Assembly: GCF_004296575.1 (NCBI RefSeq)
Contig: NZ_SAYT01000002.1
Coordinates: 310,001 to 374,000, forward strand
DNA from: Dyella amyloliquefaciens
GTDB lineage: Bacteria > Pseudomonadota > Gammaproteobacteria > Xanthomonadales > Rhodanobacteraceae
Length of the DNA stretch: 64,000 nt
Direction of reading: 5' to 3'
Every line of letters starts with the position of its first letter. Within the stretch, counting starts at the first letter, position 1. The notes below the pieces were generated by a model. It did no database searches and was not told where the DNA came from. It was given only the letters and a program-made list of their open reading frames with translations. The position numbers and the translations under genes were made by a program. Positions 1 through 9,804 of this stretch are shown one piece after another.

Positions 1-49
1 CTTTGCCCTCGTGGGTCAGGTCGGTAATGGTGGCTTGAAGTTCATTCAT
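1..49 (-). CDS. rlmD: N-terminus of a TRAM-domain protein, probably 23S rRNA methyltransferase RlmD (partial)
   Basis: Only the first 16 codons are inside the window; the gene runs off the left edge. The peptide begins MNELQATITDLTHEGKG, which has the look of the first strand and turn of a TRAM domain (the D-L-T/S-H-E-G-K/R-G signature) that opens RlmD/RumA-type 23S rRNA uracil-5 methyltransferases. It lies 80 bases beyond the YdbL-like lipoprotein gene on the same strand. The family assignment rests on this short motif alone; other TRAM proteins such as TrmA relatives or MiaB-type enzymes carry the domain elsewhere, which is why RlmD is preferred. Confidence 0.45.
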   Translation of the reverse strand, partial: MNELQATITDLTHEGK

Positions 50-129
50 GGATACGACGTCTTCCAGAAACGCACGCGCCCGGATCAGGAGACCCGGGCG
101 CGGCAGTCGGGCAAAGAGGGGCGAACGGC

Positions 130-732
130 TTACTTCTGCTTCCAGACGCCCGAAGAGTCCTGATAATACCAGCCTGCGCGGGCCCGCTCGATCCAGCCCT
201 TGGCGAAAGTGCTGCGGATCTGCGACTCCCATTCCGGGTGGTTGTTGGCATTGGCCACTTCGCGGTAGAGCGCATTGCGGTCGCGGTTCTCGTCGGCCAC
301 GGCGGCATTCACGCCCGCTCGCTGGTCCAGCGGCAGCTTGGCGGCGTCGCGCACGGCCACCAAGCCATCCTGGGTGAAGCCGATCGCCCCGCTGTCGAAC
401 AAGGGCGCGAGCGTGCTGCGGAAGCGCTCCTGCATGCGGCCCTGGATTGCCTCGGTGGTGGCCGTCTGGATGCGGATATTCGGCGCGTCGGCCGCATAGG
501 CCGCCGGAATCAGCAGGTCAAGCAACATCGCGGACGGCTGGCTGTCCTTCTTCGCCGGCGCCGCCGGCTGCTCTGTCTTCGGCGACGATTCCGGCGCACT
601 GTCGAGCACCGTGCCGATGAACTGGTCGGCCGCCTTCTGGGCGGCGGCTTCGGGGAAATACACGTTGATGGTGACGCACCCCACCAACGCGACCACCAGC
701 ATGGTCAGTAATCCATAGACGAGCTTGCGCAT
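130..732 (-). CDS. ydbL: YdbL family (DUF1318) lipoprotein
   Basis: A 200-residue protein predicted to be exported and lipidated: a basic start, a hydrophobic stretch and the lipobox LVGC with Cys19 as the lipid-bearing residue. The mature N-terminus (VTINVYFPEAAAQ) is typical of DUF1318 lipoproteins. The C-terminal half (about 80-200) contains the DUF1318 core, with DRNALYREVANAN and a final WYYQDSSGVWKQK. Enterobacteria split this role between a small lipoprotein (YnbE) and a soluble YdbL; here both lie in one chain, and an AYAAD motif near residue 88 resembles a signal-peptidase site left at the junction. The gene follows the YdbH-like gene by 26 bases, so the two are probably one operon acting in envelope lipid transport. 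The role is inferred from E. coli YdbH-YnbE. Confidence 0.75.
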   Translation of the reverse strand: MRKLVYGLLTMLVVALVGCVTINVYFPEAAAQKAADQFIGTVLDSAPESSPKTEQPAAPAKKDSQPSAMLLDLLIPAAYAADAPNIRIQTATTEAIQGRMQERFRSTLAPLFDSGAIGFTQDGLVAVRDAAKLPLDQRAGVNAAVADENRDRNALYREVANANNHPEWESQIRSTFAKGWIERARAGWYYQDSSGVWKQK

Positions 733-758
733 GTTCGACTCCTTCGGTGTGGGGACGC

Positions 759-2780
759 TCAGTGGACTTCCGGTCCGTTACCTTCGATGGCGCTCTTGAG
801 GCGGCGCACCAGAGTGGGCCAATCCACCTGCGTCTGATGTCCGATCACCTGCAGACGCGGCAAGCCACTGCCTTCGACAATAGTGTAGCCATCCGCTTCA
901 TTTTCCAGACCGCTCATGTGACACACGGAAGCTTGCAGCGTGCAGTTCAATCCGATGCGCTTGTAACCAAAGGTCTTGAACAGCTTCAGCACCGCACCTT
1001 GCAAACCTGCCGCGGCGCCACCGCCGCCAACCGCAGTGAGGTTGTTTACCGCGCGCTGGCTGATGCGTCCACCGCCGCCAGCCAGCAGGCTGGCCTTGAA
1101 TGCGACGGGATTCCAGTTCACCAATCGCAGCTCGTCGATCGAGCCATCCAGGCGGCCGGTGATGTTGCCGAAATCGAACACGCTGGTCATGGCCGCGAGG
1201 TCCAGCTGCCGCAGCTGCACGTCGGCCGTAAGCACCGGACTGGGACTGAAGGGGCCTTGCAATGACAGGCGGGTGATATCGACGAAGCCGTCGAACACGT
1301 TCACCGAAAGGCCGCCATCCAGCTCCACGCGGTCATCGAACCAGCGCAGCGCAGGAATAGCGCCACCCAACGTGCCGGGAAACTCCGGCCAACCCATGGC
1401 ACGTGAGAAAGCCGCCATGTCGATGCCGGTGAAGGTCACGGACGTTGAGAGGCGACGCCCCTTGACCGCCGCCGGCCGCCATTCGAAATCGCCGATGCGT
1501 GCGCGCCCATTGAGCACCGGCACGTCGAGCCCGCGCTGCAGGCTCAGTGCGCCGTCGCGGCTCTGCCAGCGCGACTGGGACGCACCATTCGCCATGCGAT
1601 AGACCTGCAAGCTCTGCCAGGCCAGCGTCGTCGCCGGACGATCGCCGTCCGCCGCCCAATCGAGTCCACCACGCAACCCCTTGGTGGAGAGGTGGCCCGA
1701 CCCGTCCTCCACATCCAGCCCCTCGGTCTCGAAGGCAAAGCTGCGCAGGCCATTGCTGCCCATATCGATCGAGCCGTTGAGCTGTCCTTCGATTCGCATA
1801 TCACGCAGGCCCAAGGTAGCCAGCCAGGCCTGCCCGTAACGCTGGTAGGCCGCGGGGAATCGGGATTGCAGGCGATCCAGCTTCAAGCGCTGCAAATCGC
1901 CCTTGGCGTTGAACGCCATCGCGCCGTCCAGCTGCAAGGCATCGGCATCGGCCACCCGCAGACGCGTAAGGTCGATGGCGCCGCCCTGCGCGGCGGCCGC
2001 CAGGCTGAGCTGCACCGGGTGATCCGGCAGATGCGCAAAGATGGGGCCAAGCAACAGTTCGCCCCCTCGCAGGCTCGCATCGAGATCGATGCGCGACGGG
2101 GTCCCCGTGCTGTCGATGTTCAGGCGGCCATTGCCGTTCACTCCCTGCCCGGCCAGGGTTCCGCTCGGCGTGTCGAAGCCTGCCCCGCTCAGCGCGAACT
2201 GGCCTGACGCCTGGATACCCTTCTCGGCCATGTCCAGCGCGATGTCAGCATCGAGCTTGCCGGCGGTGGCCCGGCCCGACCAGACGGTGCTCAACAGGCC
2301 TTGCAGCCACAAGACCGGAACGCCCTTCAGGCTGATCTGTGCGTGGGTCGGCTGATCCAGCGGCAAGGCGGTGGTGGCCTGGGCCTGCCCTTGGCTGAAG
2401 TCGATCTCCAGGGTATTGGCCGCCTCGTCGATGATCATGCCGACGGTGGCATTTCCCAGTGCGCCGCCTGGCGCTCCCGCCAGCTGCACCGCCCCGTCGA
2501 ACAACCAGCGCATGTGGATGTCGCGCTGCAGGGTGCCCTGAACATCCACGCCCACACGCCTCCAGCCCATTGCAGGGACCTCGGCCTTGCTGGCGCGCAG
2601 GGTGAGCCTCAGGCCGCCCTGGCCATCCTCACCCAGCCGCGCCTGTACATCCTGCATCTTCAGGCCGGGAATGCTGACAGCCTTGGCCCCCAACGCCACG
2701 TCCGCCCACGCGGACGGCATGAATCCCGCTCCGAGCAGGACCACCAGAATGAGCAACAGATGACTTGATGTGGAGCGCAT
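759..2780 (-). CDS. ydbH: YdbH-like (AsmA-superfamily) envelope protein
   Basis: About 673 residues from the chosen ATG at 2780; an upstream in-frame start at 2798 would add six residues before a normal signal peptide. Residues 1-26 form a signal peptide or anchor ending in SAWA. The rest is a long, low-complexity-free beta-rich chain with many alternating hydrophobic strands and repeated GxLD/GxID phrases (for example ITGRLDGSIDELRL), typical of the AsmA/YdbH/TamB bridge proteins. The end (LPRLQVIGHQTQVDWP) matches the C-terminal style of the YdbH dicarboxylate/DUF3971-type families. The neighbour downstream is the YdbL-like lipoprotein, as in the E. coli ydbH-ynbE-ydbL operon, where YdbH moves phospholipid to the outer membrane. 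Function here is inferred; family membership within the AsmA group is the less certain part. Confidence 0.6.
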   Translation of the reverse strand: MRSTSSHLLLILVVLLGAGFMPSAWADVALGAKAVSIPGLKMQDVQARLGEDGQGGLRLTLRASKAEVPAMGWRRVGVDVQGTLQRDIHMRWLFDGAVQLAGAPGGALGNATVGMIIDEAANTLEIDFSQGQAQATTALPLDQPTHAQISLKGVPVLWLQGLLSTVWSGRATAGKLDADIALDMAEKGIQASGQFALSGAGFDTPSGTLAGQGVNGNGRLNIDSTGTPSRIDLDASLRGGELLLGPIFAHLPDHPVQLSLAAAAQGGAIDLTRLRVADADALQLDGAMAFNAKGDLQRLKLDRLQSRFPAAYQRYGQAWLATLGLRDMRIEGQLNGSIDMGSNGLRSFAFETEGLDVEDGSGHLSTKGLRGGLDWAADGDRPATTLAWQSLQVYRMANGASQSRWQSRDGALSLQRGLDVPVLNGRARIGDFEWRPAAVKGRRLSTSVTFTGIDMAAFSRAMGWPEFPGTLGGAIPALRWFDDRVELDGGLSVNVFDGFVDITRLSLQGPFSPSPVLTADVQLRQLDLAAMTSVFDFGNITGRLDGSIDELRLVNWNPVAFKASLLAGGGGRISQRAVNNLTAVGGGGAAAGLQGAVLKLFKTFGYKRIGLNCTLQASVCHMSGLENEADGYTIVEGSGLPRLQVIGHQTQVDWPTLVRRLKSAIEGNGPEVH

Positions 2781-2824
2781 GAGGCGCCATTCTGCCAAAA
2801 TCAGCTGAACGACACGGACTAGTC

Positions 2825-3577
2825 ATGTTCAACACGCTTTCCAGCGACCTTTCGCGCGCCCGCAGCGCCCCTCCAGTCGTCCGCGCCCTGGTCGCCGACG
2901 ACGACCCCACCAGCTGCCTTTTTCTAGTCGAGGCCCTGCGTAGCCTTGGCCTGGAAGCCCAGGCTTGCCACGACGGCACCGCTGCGATCACCCTGGCGCA
3001 CGACGAAGCCTTCGACCTGCTGCTGCTCGATTGCCGCATGCCCGGCGCGGGCGCCGAAGAAGTGCTGACCGCACTCCGGCAGGACCCGGCCGCCCGCTCC
3101 AGCGACTGCACGGCCGTTGCCACCAGCGCCGAAATGGACGCCACCGAACGCCAGCGCCTACTGGCGGCCGAATTCAGCGAGGTGCTGCAGAAGCCCTGCA
3201 ATGTCGCCGACCTGCGGCGCATCCTGGCTCTTGTTCAGGCAGGCACCACGGGCCAACCCCTGCTGGACGACAACCAGGCCATTGCCACCATGGGCGATGC
3301 GGACGTGGTGAAGGCCATGCGCACCCTGCTTCGCGCCGAACTGGTTGGCCTGTACCAGGATCTGGACGTGCTGCGCGACGACCCCGCCTCGCTGGCGGAG
3401 CGCCTTCACCGCCTGCGCTCATCCTGTGGGTTCTGCGGCGCCGCGGCTCTCGCGACGCAAGCCATGTTGCTGCAACGCCACCTGAAACTGGGTCATTCCG
3501 GCTCGCTGGCGCCACTGTCGCGCTTCCGCAAGGCACTGATGGCCACTATCGAAGCCCTCGATACCGAAACCGCCTGA
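2825..3577 (+). CDS. Response regulator with C-terminal Hpt domain
   Basis: A 250-residue two-domain signalling protein. Residues 20-140 are a receiver: acidic pair D25/D26, phospho-acceptor D69 in LLLLDCRMPG, the switch Thr/Ser near 100 and the conserved K123 in LQKPCN. Residues 160-245 form a helical Hpt-like domain with the candidate phospho-histidine H195 in ERLHRLRSSCGFCGA, the usual H-x-L-K/R-x-x-x-x-x-x-G pattern. There is no histidine kinase, no output DNA-binding domain and no partner gene adjacent, so it is likely an intermediate that passes phosphate between a hybrid kinase encoded elsewhere and a final regulator. It is transcribed divergently from the ydbH-like gene with a 44-base gap. 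Confidence 0.8.
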   Translation: MFNTLSSDLSRARSAPPVVRALVADDDPTSCLFLVEALRSLGLEAQACHDGTAAITLAHDEAFDLLLLDCRMPGAGAEEVLTALRQDPAARSSDCTAVATSAEMDATERQRLLAAEFSEVLQKPCNVADLRRILALVQAGTTGQPLLDDNQAIATMGDADVVKAMRTLLRAELVGLYQDLDVLRDDPASLAERLHRLRSSCGFCGAAALATQAMLLQRHLKLGHSGSLAPLSRFRKALMATIEALDTETA

Positions 3578-3601
3578 CGCCAGGACAGCCGCCCGGGAAA
3601 T

Positions 3602-4312
3602 TCAACGCCGGGACATGGCGCCACCCAGCACGTGCCAGGCATGCAGTTCGCTTCCACCCAGGTGGAAGCGGATGACCTCTCGCATCATCACGCGCAGGGC
3701 CGACAAGCCAGCCACGTCAGGCATCCGATCCTCGGCCAACGCCATCAAGTCGTGGCCTCGCAACGCATGGGCCGTCCCGGGGCGGCACGGGGACGGCCCC
3801 ATCTCGGCGTGATAACGATAGACCTGCACCTCGTCCACCGGCTCGCCTGATTCCGCCTCGAATGCCAGCTGGAGCGCATAACCCACCGCCTCCAGCAGAT
3901 CCCGCTCAAAGCGGCGCAAGGTCCAGGCCAACGGCTCGGCATCGGCCAGCCGCCGCAGGGTCCGCGCATAGGCCTCGAACAATTCGGGATGGGGGTCCTG
4001 GCGTCCGGTCAGCCGGACCACCAGCTCGTTGAGATAAAGACCTGCAAGTCCTGCCTCGCCCGGCAGGCGCTGTGGCGCGCCGACGCCCTCGACGTTCAGC
4101 AGGGTGGCGAGCTCGCCACGAAACATCAGGTCCAGCGCGATCGGCTGGAATGGCTCCAGTTGCGCGCGCTGCAGGCGAGCCTTCTCGCCGCGAACGCCGC
4201 GGGCCACCACGCCGATGCGACCGTGATCGCGAGTCAGGCATTCGAGCAGCAGCGACGTCTCGCGATAGGGTCGCGCGTGCAGGACGTAGGACGGCTGTTG
4301 CTCGATGCGCAT
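3602..4312 (-). CDS. recO: DNA repair protein RecO
   Basis: A 236-residue RecO: N-terminal OB fold (PSYVLHARPYRETSLLLE, about residues 8-80) followed by a helical domain, the normal length for the gammaproteobacterial family. RecO helps RecR load RecA on SSB-coated single-stranded DNA in the RecF pathway. It is the last gene of the lepA-lepB-DUF4845-rnc-era-recO row, 47 bases after era, a conserved order. The zinc cysteines found in some RecO proteins are not present as a four-Cys set, as is usual in gammaproteobacteria. Confidence 0.93.
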   Translation of the reverse strand: MRIEQQPSYVLHARPYRETSLLLECLTRDHGRIGVVARGVRGEKARLQRAQLEPFQPIALDLMFRGELATLLNVEGVGAPQRLPGEAGLAGLYLNELVVRLTGRQDPHPELFEAYARTLRRLADAEPLAWTLRRFERDLLEAVGYALQLAFEAESGEPVDEVQVYRYHAEMGPSPCRPGTAHALRGHDLMALAEDRMPDVAGLSALRVMMREVIRFHLGGSELHAWHVLGGAMSRR

Positions 4313-4359
4313 GAGGCGACCGGTTCAAAGTGGCGAGGACGGCGGCCTGGCTGGCGGAT

Positions 4360-5301
4360 TTAGTCCGTGTAGCCGAATTTCTTGAGCATCGTTTCGTCGT
4401 CGACCCAGCCCTCGCGCACCTTCACCCACAAGCGCAGGAACACCTTGCGCTCGAAGGCACGCTCCATATGGCGCCGCGCAGCACTGCCGATGGCCTTGAG
4501 CTGGGCGCCGCCATTGCCGATGACGATCGCCTTCTGCCCATCGCGCTCGACCCAGATCACGGCATGGATCTCGGCCACGCCGTCCGGACGGTCCTGAAAC
4601 TGCTCGATTTCCACCGTGGTGGCGTAGGGCAGCTCCTGGTCCAGGCGCAACATCAGCTGCTCGCGCACCATTTCCCCCGCAAGGAAACGCTCGCTGCGAT
4701 CGGTGATTTCGTCCTCACCGTAAACGGGCGGCTGCACCGGCAAGCGCTTGAGAATGCCCTGCTCCAGCTCCTTCAGGCCCTTCTGCTTCAGCGCGCTGAT
4801 GTAATACACGTCATCGAAATGATGTCGCGTCATCAGCTCGGCCACGAACGGCAGCATCGCCGACTTTTCCTTGGCGAGGTCGACCTTGTTGATGACCAGC
4901 AGACGCGGCACTTTCTGCTCGACCAGTGCTTCGTAGAGCGCCTCGTCCTCGTCGGTCCAGCGCCCCGCCTCGATCACCTGCACGACCACATCGACTTCGC
5001 TGATCGCCGAGCGGGCGGCACGGTTGAGGCTGCGGTTCATCGCGCGCTTGGCGCCACGGTGCAGGCCCGGGGTATCCACGTACATGATCTGGCCAGCATC
5101 GCTGGTGGCGATACCGAGGATGCGATGGCGCGTGGTCTGCGGGCGCGGACTGACGATCGAAAGGCGAAAACCGATCAGCGCATTGAGCAGGGTCGACTTG
5201 CCTACGTTCGGGCGCCCCGCAAGGGCCACCGTGCCGCAGCGGAAGTCATCGTGGGGCAGCTCGGCGGGCGCGCCGAGGTCGAGGTCGTCGTTGTCGTTCA
5301 T
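4360..5301 (-). CDS. era: GTPase Era
   Basis: A 313-residue essential GTPase that binds the 3' end of 16S rRNA during 30S subunit assembly. Motifs in order: G1 P-loop [14 protein letters not shown] near residue 28, G3 DTPGLH, G4 NKVD, and a C-terminal KH domain with the phrase [13 protein letters not shown]. The open frame continues upstream to 5523, into rnc, but the ATG at 5301 gives the normal length with the GTPase domain after a short acidic leader ([10 protein letters not shown]). A 145-base gap separates it from rnc. It sits between rnc and recO, as in many Proteobacteria. Confidence 0.95.
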   Translation of the reverse strand: MNDNDDLDLGAPAELPHDDFRCGTVALAGRPNVGKSTLLNALIGFRLSIVSPRPQTTRHRILGIATSDAGQIMYVDTPGLHRGAKRAMNRSLNRAARSAISEVDVVVQVIEAGRWTDEDEALYEALVEQKVPRLLVINKVDLAKEKSAMLPFVAELMTRHHFDDVYYISALKQKGLKELEQGILKRLPVQPPVYGEDEITDRSERFLAGEMVREQLMLRLDQELPYATTVEIEQFQDRPDGVAEIHAVIWVERDGQKAIVIGNGGAQLKAIGSAARRHMERAFERKVFLRLWVKVREGWVDDETMLKKFGYTD

Positions 5302-5446
5302 GCTCAAAGCCTGTTTCGGGTTTCCGCTGGCGCGCCGGCATGGGCCGGGGCGTCCCGTAGGAGGAACGGAAGTAAGTGTAAGTCGTTGCCGGCGAAAGGG
5401 TGTAACGCCTTTTCCGGGGTAGGCCCGGACTAAGCCAGGGCCGATA

Positions 5447-6103
5447 TCAGTCCTGCAGCTCCTGCAGGCGATGCAGCACGGTTTCCGCGGCTTCCTGCTC
5501 GGCTGCCCGTCGACTGCTTCCACGGCCCTCGGCCCGGATGGCCGTCGGCTCGGTGATTTCGCAGATCACATCGAAGGTCTTGGCGTGATCTTCGCCATGG
5601 CTATCGACCAGCTCGTATTGCGGCAGTGGCCAGCCCTTGCCCTGCACGAGTTCCTGCAGGCGCGTCTTGGCATCCTTGGAGGATCGAGGAATAGCCGCCA
5701 CCAAGGGCTCGAACAGCGCGCGTACTACATCGCGACACCCCTCAAACCCCGCATCGAGGTAAACCGCCGCAACGAGCGCCTCGAACGCATCGGCAAGGAT
5801 GGAATCCCGGCGAAAGCCGCCACTCTTGAGCTCGCCCGAACCCAGCTTCAGTTCGTCGCCCAGCTCCAGCTCACGGGCAATGACCGCAAGCGCCTGCCCG
5901 TTGACCAGTTGCGCGCGCAAGCGCGACAGCTCGCCTTCGCTGGCATGGGGGTGCGCTTCATACAACAGCTCGGCAACGACCACACCCAATAGAGCATCGC
6001 CGAGGAACTCCAGCCGCTCATTGTTCGGCTTGCCCGCGCTGCGATGGGTCAGCGCCAACTGACCCAGCGCGGGATCACGAAAACGGTAAGCGAGTCGGGT
6101 CAA
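5447..6103 (-). CDS. rnc: Ribonuclease III
   Basis: A 218-residue double-strand-specific endoribonuclease that processes rRNA precursors and some mRNAs. The catalytic signature [13 protein letters not shown] is at about residues 28-40, with the second acidic cluster [13 protein letters not shown] near 107-119; a double-stranded-RNA-binding domain fills residues 147-215 ([14 protein letters not shown]...[13 protein letters not shown]). The length is close to the family norm of about 225. It starts 15 bases after the DUF4845 stop, so co-transcription is likely. Confidence 0.95.
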   Translation of the reverse strand: MTRLAYRFRDPALGQLALTHRSAGKPNNERLEFLGDALLGVVVAELLYEAHPHASEGELSRLRAQLVNGQALAVIARELELGDELKLGSGELKSGGFRRDSILADAFEALVAAVYLDAGFEGCRDVVRALFEPLVAAIPRSSKDAKTRLQELVQGKGWPLPQYELVDSHGEDHAKTFDVICEITEPTAIRAEGRGSSRRAAEQEAAETVLHRLQELQD

Positions 6104-6118
6104 ATCCTGGGCCTAAGG

Positions 6119-6499
6119 TCAGCCACCGACATTGCCCTGCAGCATCACGCTTTTCTCGAAATGCATCAGGAAGTCGATGTTGTACATGAAGGGCACGCGT
6201 TTGTCGTAAGAGACATTCAGTTCAGCACTGTTGCCGCTGCGCTTGACGGTGATGTCCTTCGGCTTGATGGTGGCATCGTCCACGTACTGGAAGCCCATCT
6301 TGAACATGAGGTCACGACGCAGGTCGTCCAGCGTCTTGCCTTCCACGCCACTCGAAGCCACCTGGCTCATGGCCTTGTTGACACCCATGAACTCGATATA
6401 CGAGGGCACCAGCTTCATCGCCATGAAGCCGAAAAAGCCCGCAATGGCCAACACAAACAAAAACCCGATCAGGGTGATGCCCGACTGCTTCGATTTCAT
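6119..6499 (-). CDS. DUF4845 family membrane-anchored protein
   Basis: A 126-residue protein with an N-terminal prepilin-like segment: KQSGITLIGFLFVLAIAGF is one transmembrane helix after a basic stretch, but the Gly is not followed by the Phe-Thr-Leu-x-Glu core of true pilins. The rest is a small alpha/beta periplasmic domain. The family is always found between lepB and rnc in Xanthomonadales, pseudomonads and relatives, and its biochemical role is unknown. Context suggests a link to signal peptidase or membrane biogenesis, but nothing in the sequence proves it. Confidence 0.85.
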   Translation of the reverse strand: MKSKQSGITLIGFLFVLAIAGFFGFMAMKLVPSYIEFMGVNKAMSQVASSGVEGKTLDDLRRDLMFKMGFQYVDDATIKPKDITVKRSGNSAELNVSYDKRVPFMYNIDFLMHFEKSVMLQGNVGG

Positions 6500-6552
6500 A
6501 GTCCCCTCGCTATGCCGTTCTGTGGCGAAACCTGGTTGATGCGGCGGCCACC

Positions 6553-6572
6553 CTCCCCCTATTCAGGGGGAG
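6553..6572. other. Stem-loop in lepB-DUF4845 gap
   Basis: Perfect 8-bp inverted repeat CTCCCCCT-attc-AGGGGGAG in the 151-base gap between lepB and the DUF4845 gene. There is no U-tract on either strand, so it is not a clear terminator; it may attenuate or stabilise the operon transcript. Confidence 0.5.
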
Positions 6573-6650
6573 CCCGGTGCCGCACAGCCATTGTGGCTGC
6601 AAGCAGCGCTGCCGTCACTCAGGTCCGATCAACACACGTCACGATTTGCC

Positions 6651-7553
6651 TCAATGGATGACCGTGCCCATGCGATGGAAGGCCACACCCGAACCCGTCC
6701 AGCTCAGCCAGATCAGGAAAGCCTTGCCCGCGAGATTCTGCTCCGGCAGGCACCCCCACCAGCGGCTGTCGGTGCTGTTGTAGCGGTTGTCGCCCATCGC
6801 CAGGTAGCAGCCCTGCGGAACTACCAGCGGGACCCGCGCATTGGGCAGCGGAGGCGGGATGGCATAGTTGGGCATGCGGGCGGTCAGGTGGTTGACCACG
6901 CCACCCTGGCCGTTCGGCAGGTGCTCGTTCCACACGGTGGCGCCCATCTCGAGCATCAGGCGTGACTCGGCCCGCTTCGGATCGCCCTCGTACGGACCCA
7001 GCAGATCGGCGGCGACCGGCTCGCCATTGACGATCAGCTGGTCGCCGCGCATCTCTACGCGGTCACCGGGCATGCCGATGATGCGCTTGATCCAGTTCTG
7101 GCTGGGGACCGGCGCGTGCGGATCGGCGCAGCTCTGATCGCCACTGCGCACCAGCTTGCCGCCGTCCTCGCACAGGTAACCCGGAAAACGGAATACCACC
7201 ACGTCGCCGCGCTTGGGTTCGCCCAGGCTGAGGAACTTGTTGTTGAAGGCCGGCATGCGCAAGCCGTAGGAGAACTTGTTGACGAGGATGAAGTCACCCA
7301 CGTCGAGCGTCGGCATCATCGACCCCGAAGGGATGCGGAAGGGCTCGGCCACGAATGAGCGCAGCAGCAGCACCACCAGCACCACCGGAAACAGCGAGCG
7401 CGCCCAGTCCACGACCATCGGTTCGCGCATCTCGGCGCGAGCTGCCTCGGCCTTGGCCTTGCGAGGGCCGTAGAAGAACAGGCGGTCCAGGCCCCACACC
7501 ACGCCGAACAGCACGGTCAGGCCAAGCAGAATCGCCGAAAAGTCGAAATCCAT
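6651..7553 (-). CDS. lepB: Signal peptidase I (LepB)
   Basis: A 300-residue type I signal peptidase that removes signal peptides at the outer face of the inner membrane. Two N-terminal transmembrane helices (about 6-28 and 52-68) flank a cytoplasmic basic loop. Catalytic Ser78 lies in IPSGSMMPTL and the general-base Lys near residue 156 in WIKRIIGMPGDRV; box E (GDNRYNSTDSRWWG) follows. It starts 47 bases after lepA, the standard lepA-lepB pair. A second, shorter signal peptidase gene lies at 28967-29641; this one is the full-length housekeeping copy. Confidence 0.95.
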   Translation of the reverse strand: MDFDFSAILLGLTVLFGVVWGLDRLFFYGPRKAKAEAARAEMREPMVVDWARSLFPVVLVVLLLRSFVAEPFRIPSGSMMPTLDVGDFILVNKFSYGLRMPAFNNKFLSLGEPKRGDVVVFRFPGYLCEDGGKLVRSGDQSCADPHAPVPSQNWIKRIIGMPGDRVEMRGDQLIVNGEPVAADLLGPYEGDPKRAESRLMLEMGATVWNEHLPNGQGGVVNHLTARMPNYAIPPPLPNARVPLVVPQGCYLAMGDNRYNSTDSRWWGCLPEQNLAGKAFLIWLSWTGSGVAFHRMGTVIH

Positions 7554-7600
7554 GCCCTACTCCAAAGGTTGGCCGGTGCGTCGGCACCGGATCCGCAGTT

Positions 7601-9391
7601 TTATTTATCCACCTTCAATACGGCAAGGAAGGCTTCCTGTGGAATCTCCACGCGGCCAACCTGCTTCATGCGCTTCTTGCCTTCCTTCTGCTTCTCGAGC
7701 AGCTTTTTCTTGCGACTGACGTCACCGCCATAGCACTTGGCCAGCACGTTCTTTCGCAGCGCCTTCACCGTGGAACGGGCGACGATCTGCGCGCCGATCG
7801 CAGCCTGGATCGCCACGTCGAACTGCTGACGCGGGATCAGATCCTTCATGCGCTCGACCAGATCGCGGCCACGACGTTCGGCATGGACGCGATGCACGAT
7901 CAGGCTCAACGCGTCCACGCGATCGCCATTGATCAGCACGTCCACGCGCACGAACGGACCGGCCTCAAAGCGCTCGAAGTGGTAGTCCATCGACGCATAG
8001 CCGCGCGACACCGACTTGAGGCGATCGAAGAAGTCCAGCACCACCTCGGCTAGCGGCATTTCGTAGGTGATCTGCACCTGCGTGGCGAGGTACTGGATCG
8101 AACGCTGCACGCCGCGCTTCTCTTCGCACAGCGTGATGATGTTGCCGATGTAATCCGGGGGGGTAAGGATGTTGGCAACGATGATCGGCTCGCGGATCTC
8201 GCCGATCAGGTGCGAGGCCGGCAACTTGGCCGGATTGTCCAGCATCAGGATCGAGCCATCGCTCCTGAGCACCTCGTAGACGACGGTTGGCGCCGTGGTG
8301 ATGAGATCGAGGTCGTATTCGCGCTCCAGGCGCTCCTGCACGATTTCCATGTGCAGCATGCCAAGGAAGCCGCAACGGAAACCGAAACCCATCGCCTCGG
8401 AGCTTTCCGGCTCGAAGAACAGCGCCGCATCGTTCAGGCGAAGCTTGTCGAGTGCCTCACGCAACGCCGGATAGTCGTCCGCCGAGACCGGGAACAGGCC
8501 GGCGAACACGCGGGGCTGCATGGTCTGGAAGCCCGACAAGGGCTTCTCGGCCGGCTTGCCAGCCGACGTCAACGTGTCGCCTACCGGCGCGCCATGCACG
8601 TCCTTGATCGAAGCGGTGATCCAACCCACTTCACCCGGTGAGAGCTTTTCGAGCTTCTTGCGCTTGGGCGTGAACACGCCCACTTCGCTCACTTCATGCG
8701 CGCGCCCCGTCGACATCACCAGCAGCTTGTCGCCCGGCTTGATCTCGCCCTGCACCACGCGCACCAGCGACACGACGCCGAGGTAGTTGTCGAACCACGA
8801 GTCGATGATCAGCGCCTGCAGGCGATCGGTGTCGCCTACCTTCGGCGGCGGGATGCGAGCCACGATGGCTTCCAGCACCTCGACCACGTTCTGGCCGGTC
8901 TTGGCGCTGACGGCGACAGCGTCATCCGCGTCGATGCCGATGACCGCCTCGATCTCGCCCTTCACCTTCTCGGGGTCGGCGGTCGGCAGGTCGATCTTGT
9001 TGAGCACGGGCACCACTTCCAGGCCCATTTCCACCGCCGTGTAGCAGTTGGCCACCGACTGGGCTTCCACACCCTGTGCCGCGTCCACCACCAACAAGGC
9101 GCCTTCGCAAGCGGCCAGCGAGCGGCTGACTTCATAGGAGAAGTCCACGTGCCCTGGGGTGTCGATGAAGTTGAGCTGATAGGTCTTGCCGTCGCGTGCC
9201 TTGTACGGCAGTGAAACGGACTGAGCCTTGATGGTGATGCCGCGCTCGCGCTCGATCGGATTGTTGTCGAGTACCTGAGCTTCCATCTCGCGCTCGGTCA
9301 AGCCGCCGCAGATCTGGATGATGCGGTCGGCCAAGGTCGACTTGCCGTGATCGATATGGGCGATGATGGAGAAATTTCGGATCAGTTCCAT
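7601..9391 (-). CDS. lepA: Elongation factor 4 (LepA)
   Basis: A 596-residue translational GTPase, the normal size for LepA/EF4, which back-translocates or helps ribosome function during initiation and stress. The start [23 protein letters not shown] contains the P-loop; the G3 box DTPGHVDF and G4 NKIDL follow. The unique C-terminal domain ends in a basic tail ([18 protein letters not shown]). It is the first gene of the row leading to recO. Confidence 0.97.
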   Translation of the reverse strand: MELIRNFSIIAHIDHGKSTLADRIIQICGGLTEREMEAQVLDNNPIERERGITIKAQSVSLPYKARDGKTYQLNFIDTPGHVDFSYEVSRSLAACEGALLVVDAAQGVEAQSVANCYTAVEMGLEVVPVLNKIDLPTADPEKVKGEIEAVIGIDADDAVAVSAKTGQNVVEVLEAIVARIPPPKVGDTDRLQALIIDSWFDNYLGVVSLVRVVQGEIKPGDKLLVMSTGRAHEVSEVGVFTPKRKKLEKLSPGEVGWITASIKDVHGAPVGDTLTSAGKPAEKPLSGFQTMQPRVFAGLFPVSADDYPALREALDKLRLNDAALFFEPESSEAMGFGFRCGFLGMLHMEIVQERLEREYDLDLITTAPTVVYEVLRSDGSILMLDNPAKLPASHLIGEIREPIIVANILTPPDYIGNIITLCEEKRGVQRSIQYLATQVQITYEMPLAEVVLDFFDRLKSVSRGYASMDYHFERFEAGPFVRVDVLINGDRVDALSLIVHRVHAERRGRDLVERMKDLIPRQQFDVAIQAAIGAQIVARSTVKALRKNVLAKCYGGDVSRKKKLLEKQKEGKKRMKQVGRVEIPQEAFLAVLKVDK

Positions 9392-9804
9392 GGAACACGC
9401 TGGCTGCGTTCACTGCCCTGCGCGGCGCGCAGGCAGCGCATGACCGGGATGATCATACGAACCTAGCATTATCGCATGGAACCGGCGCCAGCCGGGCATC
9501 TCACGCAGGTTCGCGCTTGCCGGCCCCCGAGACGGCCGCCACCCCTTGCCGGCAAGCCATTTGGCGGCGGGACGACGACAGCCCAAGCACCCGCCTTCCC
9601 GCCGCCGGCTACGGTTGCGCTGCCAGGCGCTGCCACGCCCGAACCCTGGCGCACCGCGCCTGTACACCCCGGTTAGCTCAAAACCCACCCTCATTGGGGG
9701 GCTACGCCTATCCAAAAGCTTCCGCTCGCCACTCAGCCTGAGGGACGAGCCGCGCCTTCTTGCGACTCGCTCAATATGGTCAAACAACCTGAGGGAAATT
9801 CAAT
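9392..9804. other. Intergenic region between lepA and the small exported-peptide gene
   Basis: About 410 bases of GC-rich DNA. Open frames here have no recognisable family and look like coding by chance. The phrase CCTGAGGGA occurs twice (around 9738 and 9789), the second directly in front of the small gene as its likely ribosome site. It should hold the promoters for lepA (leftward) and the small gene (rightward). Confidence 0.4.
9468..9476 (-). promoter_or_regulatory. Possible extended -10 element upstream of lepA
   Basis: On the minus strand TGCGATAAT lies about 80 bases before the lepA start, resembling an extended sigma-70 -10 element (TGnTATAAT). No good -35 was found, so this is a weak call. 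Confidence 0.25.

Noticed and set aside
9410-9787. Open frame on the minus strand upstream of lepA (125 codons)
   Set aside because: Arg/Gly-rich translation with no family look, no ribosome site; typical of chance frames in GC-rich DNA.
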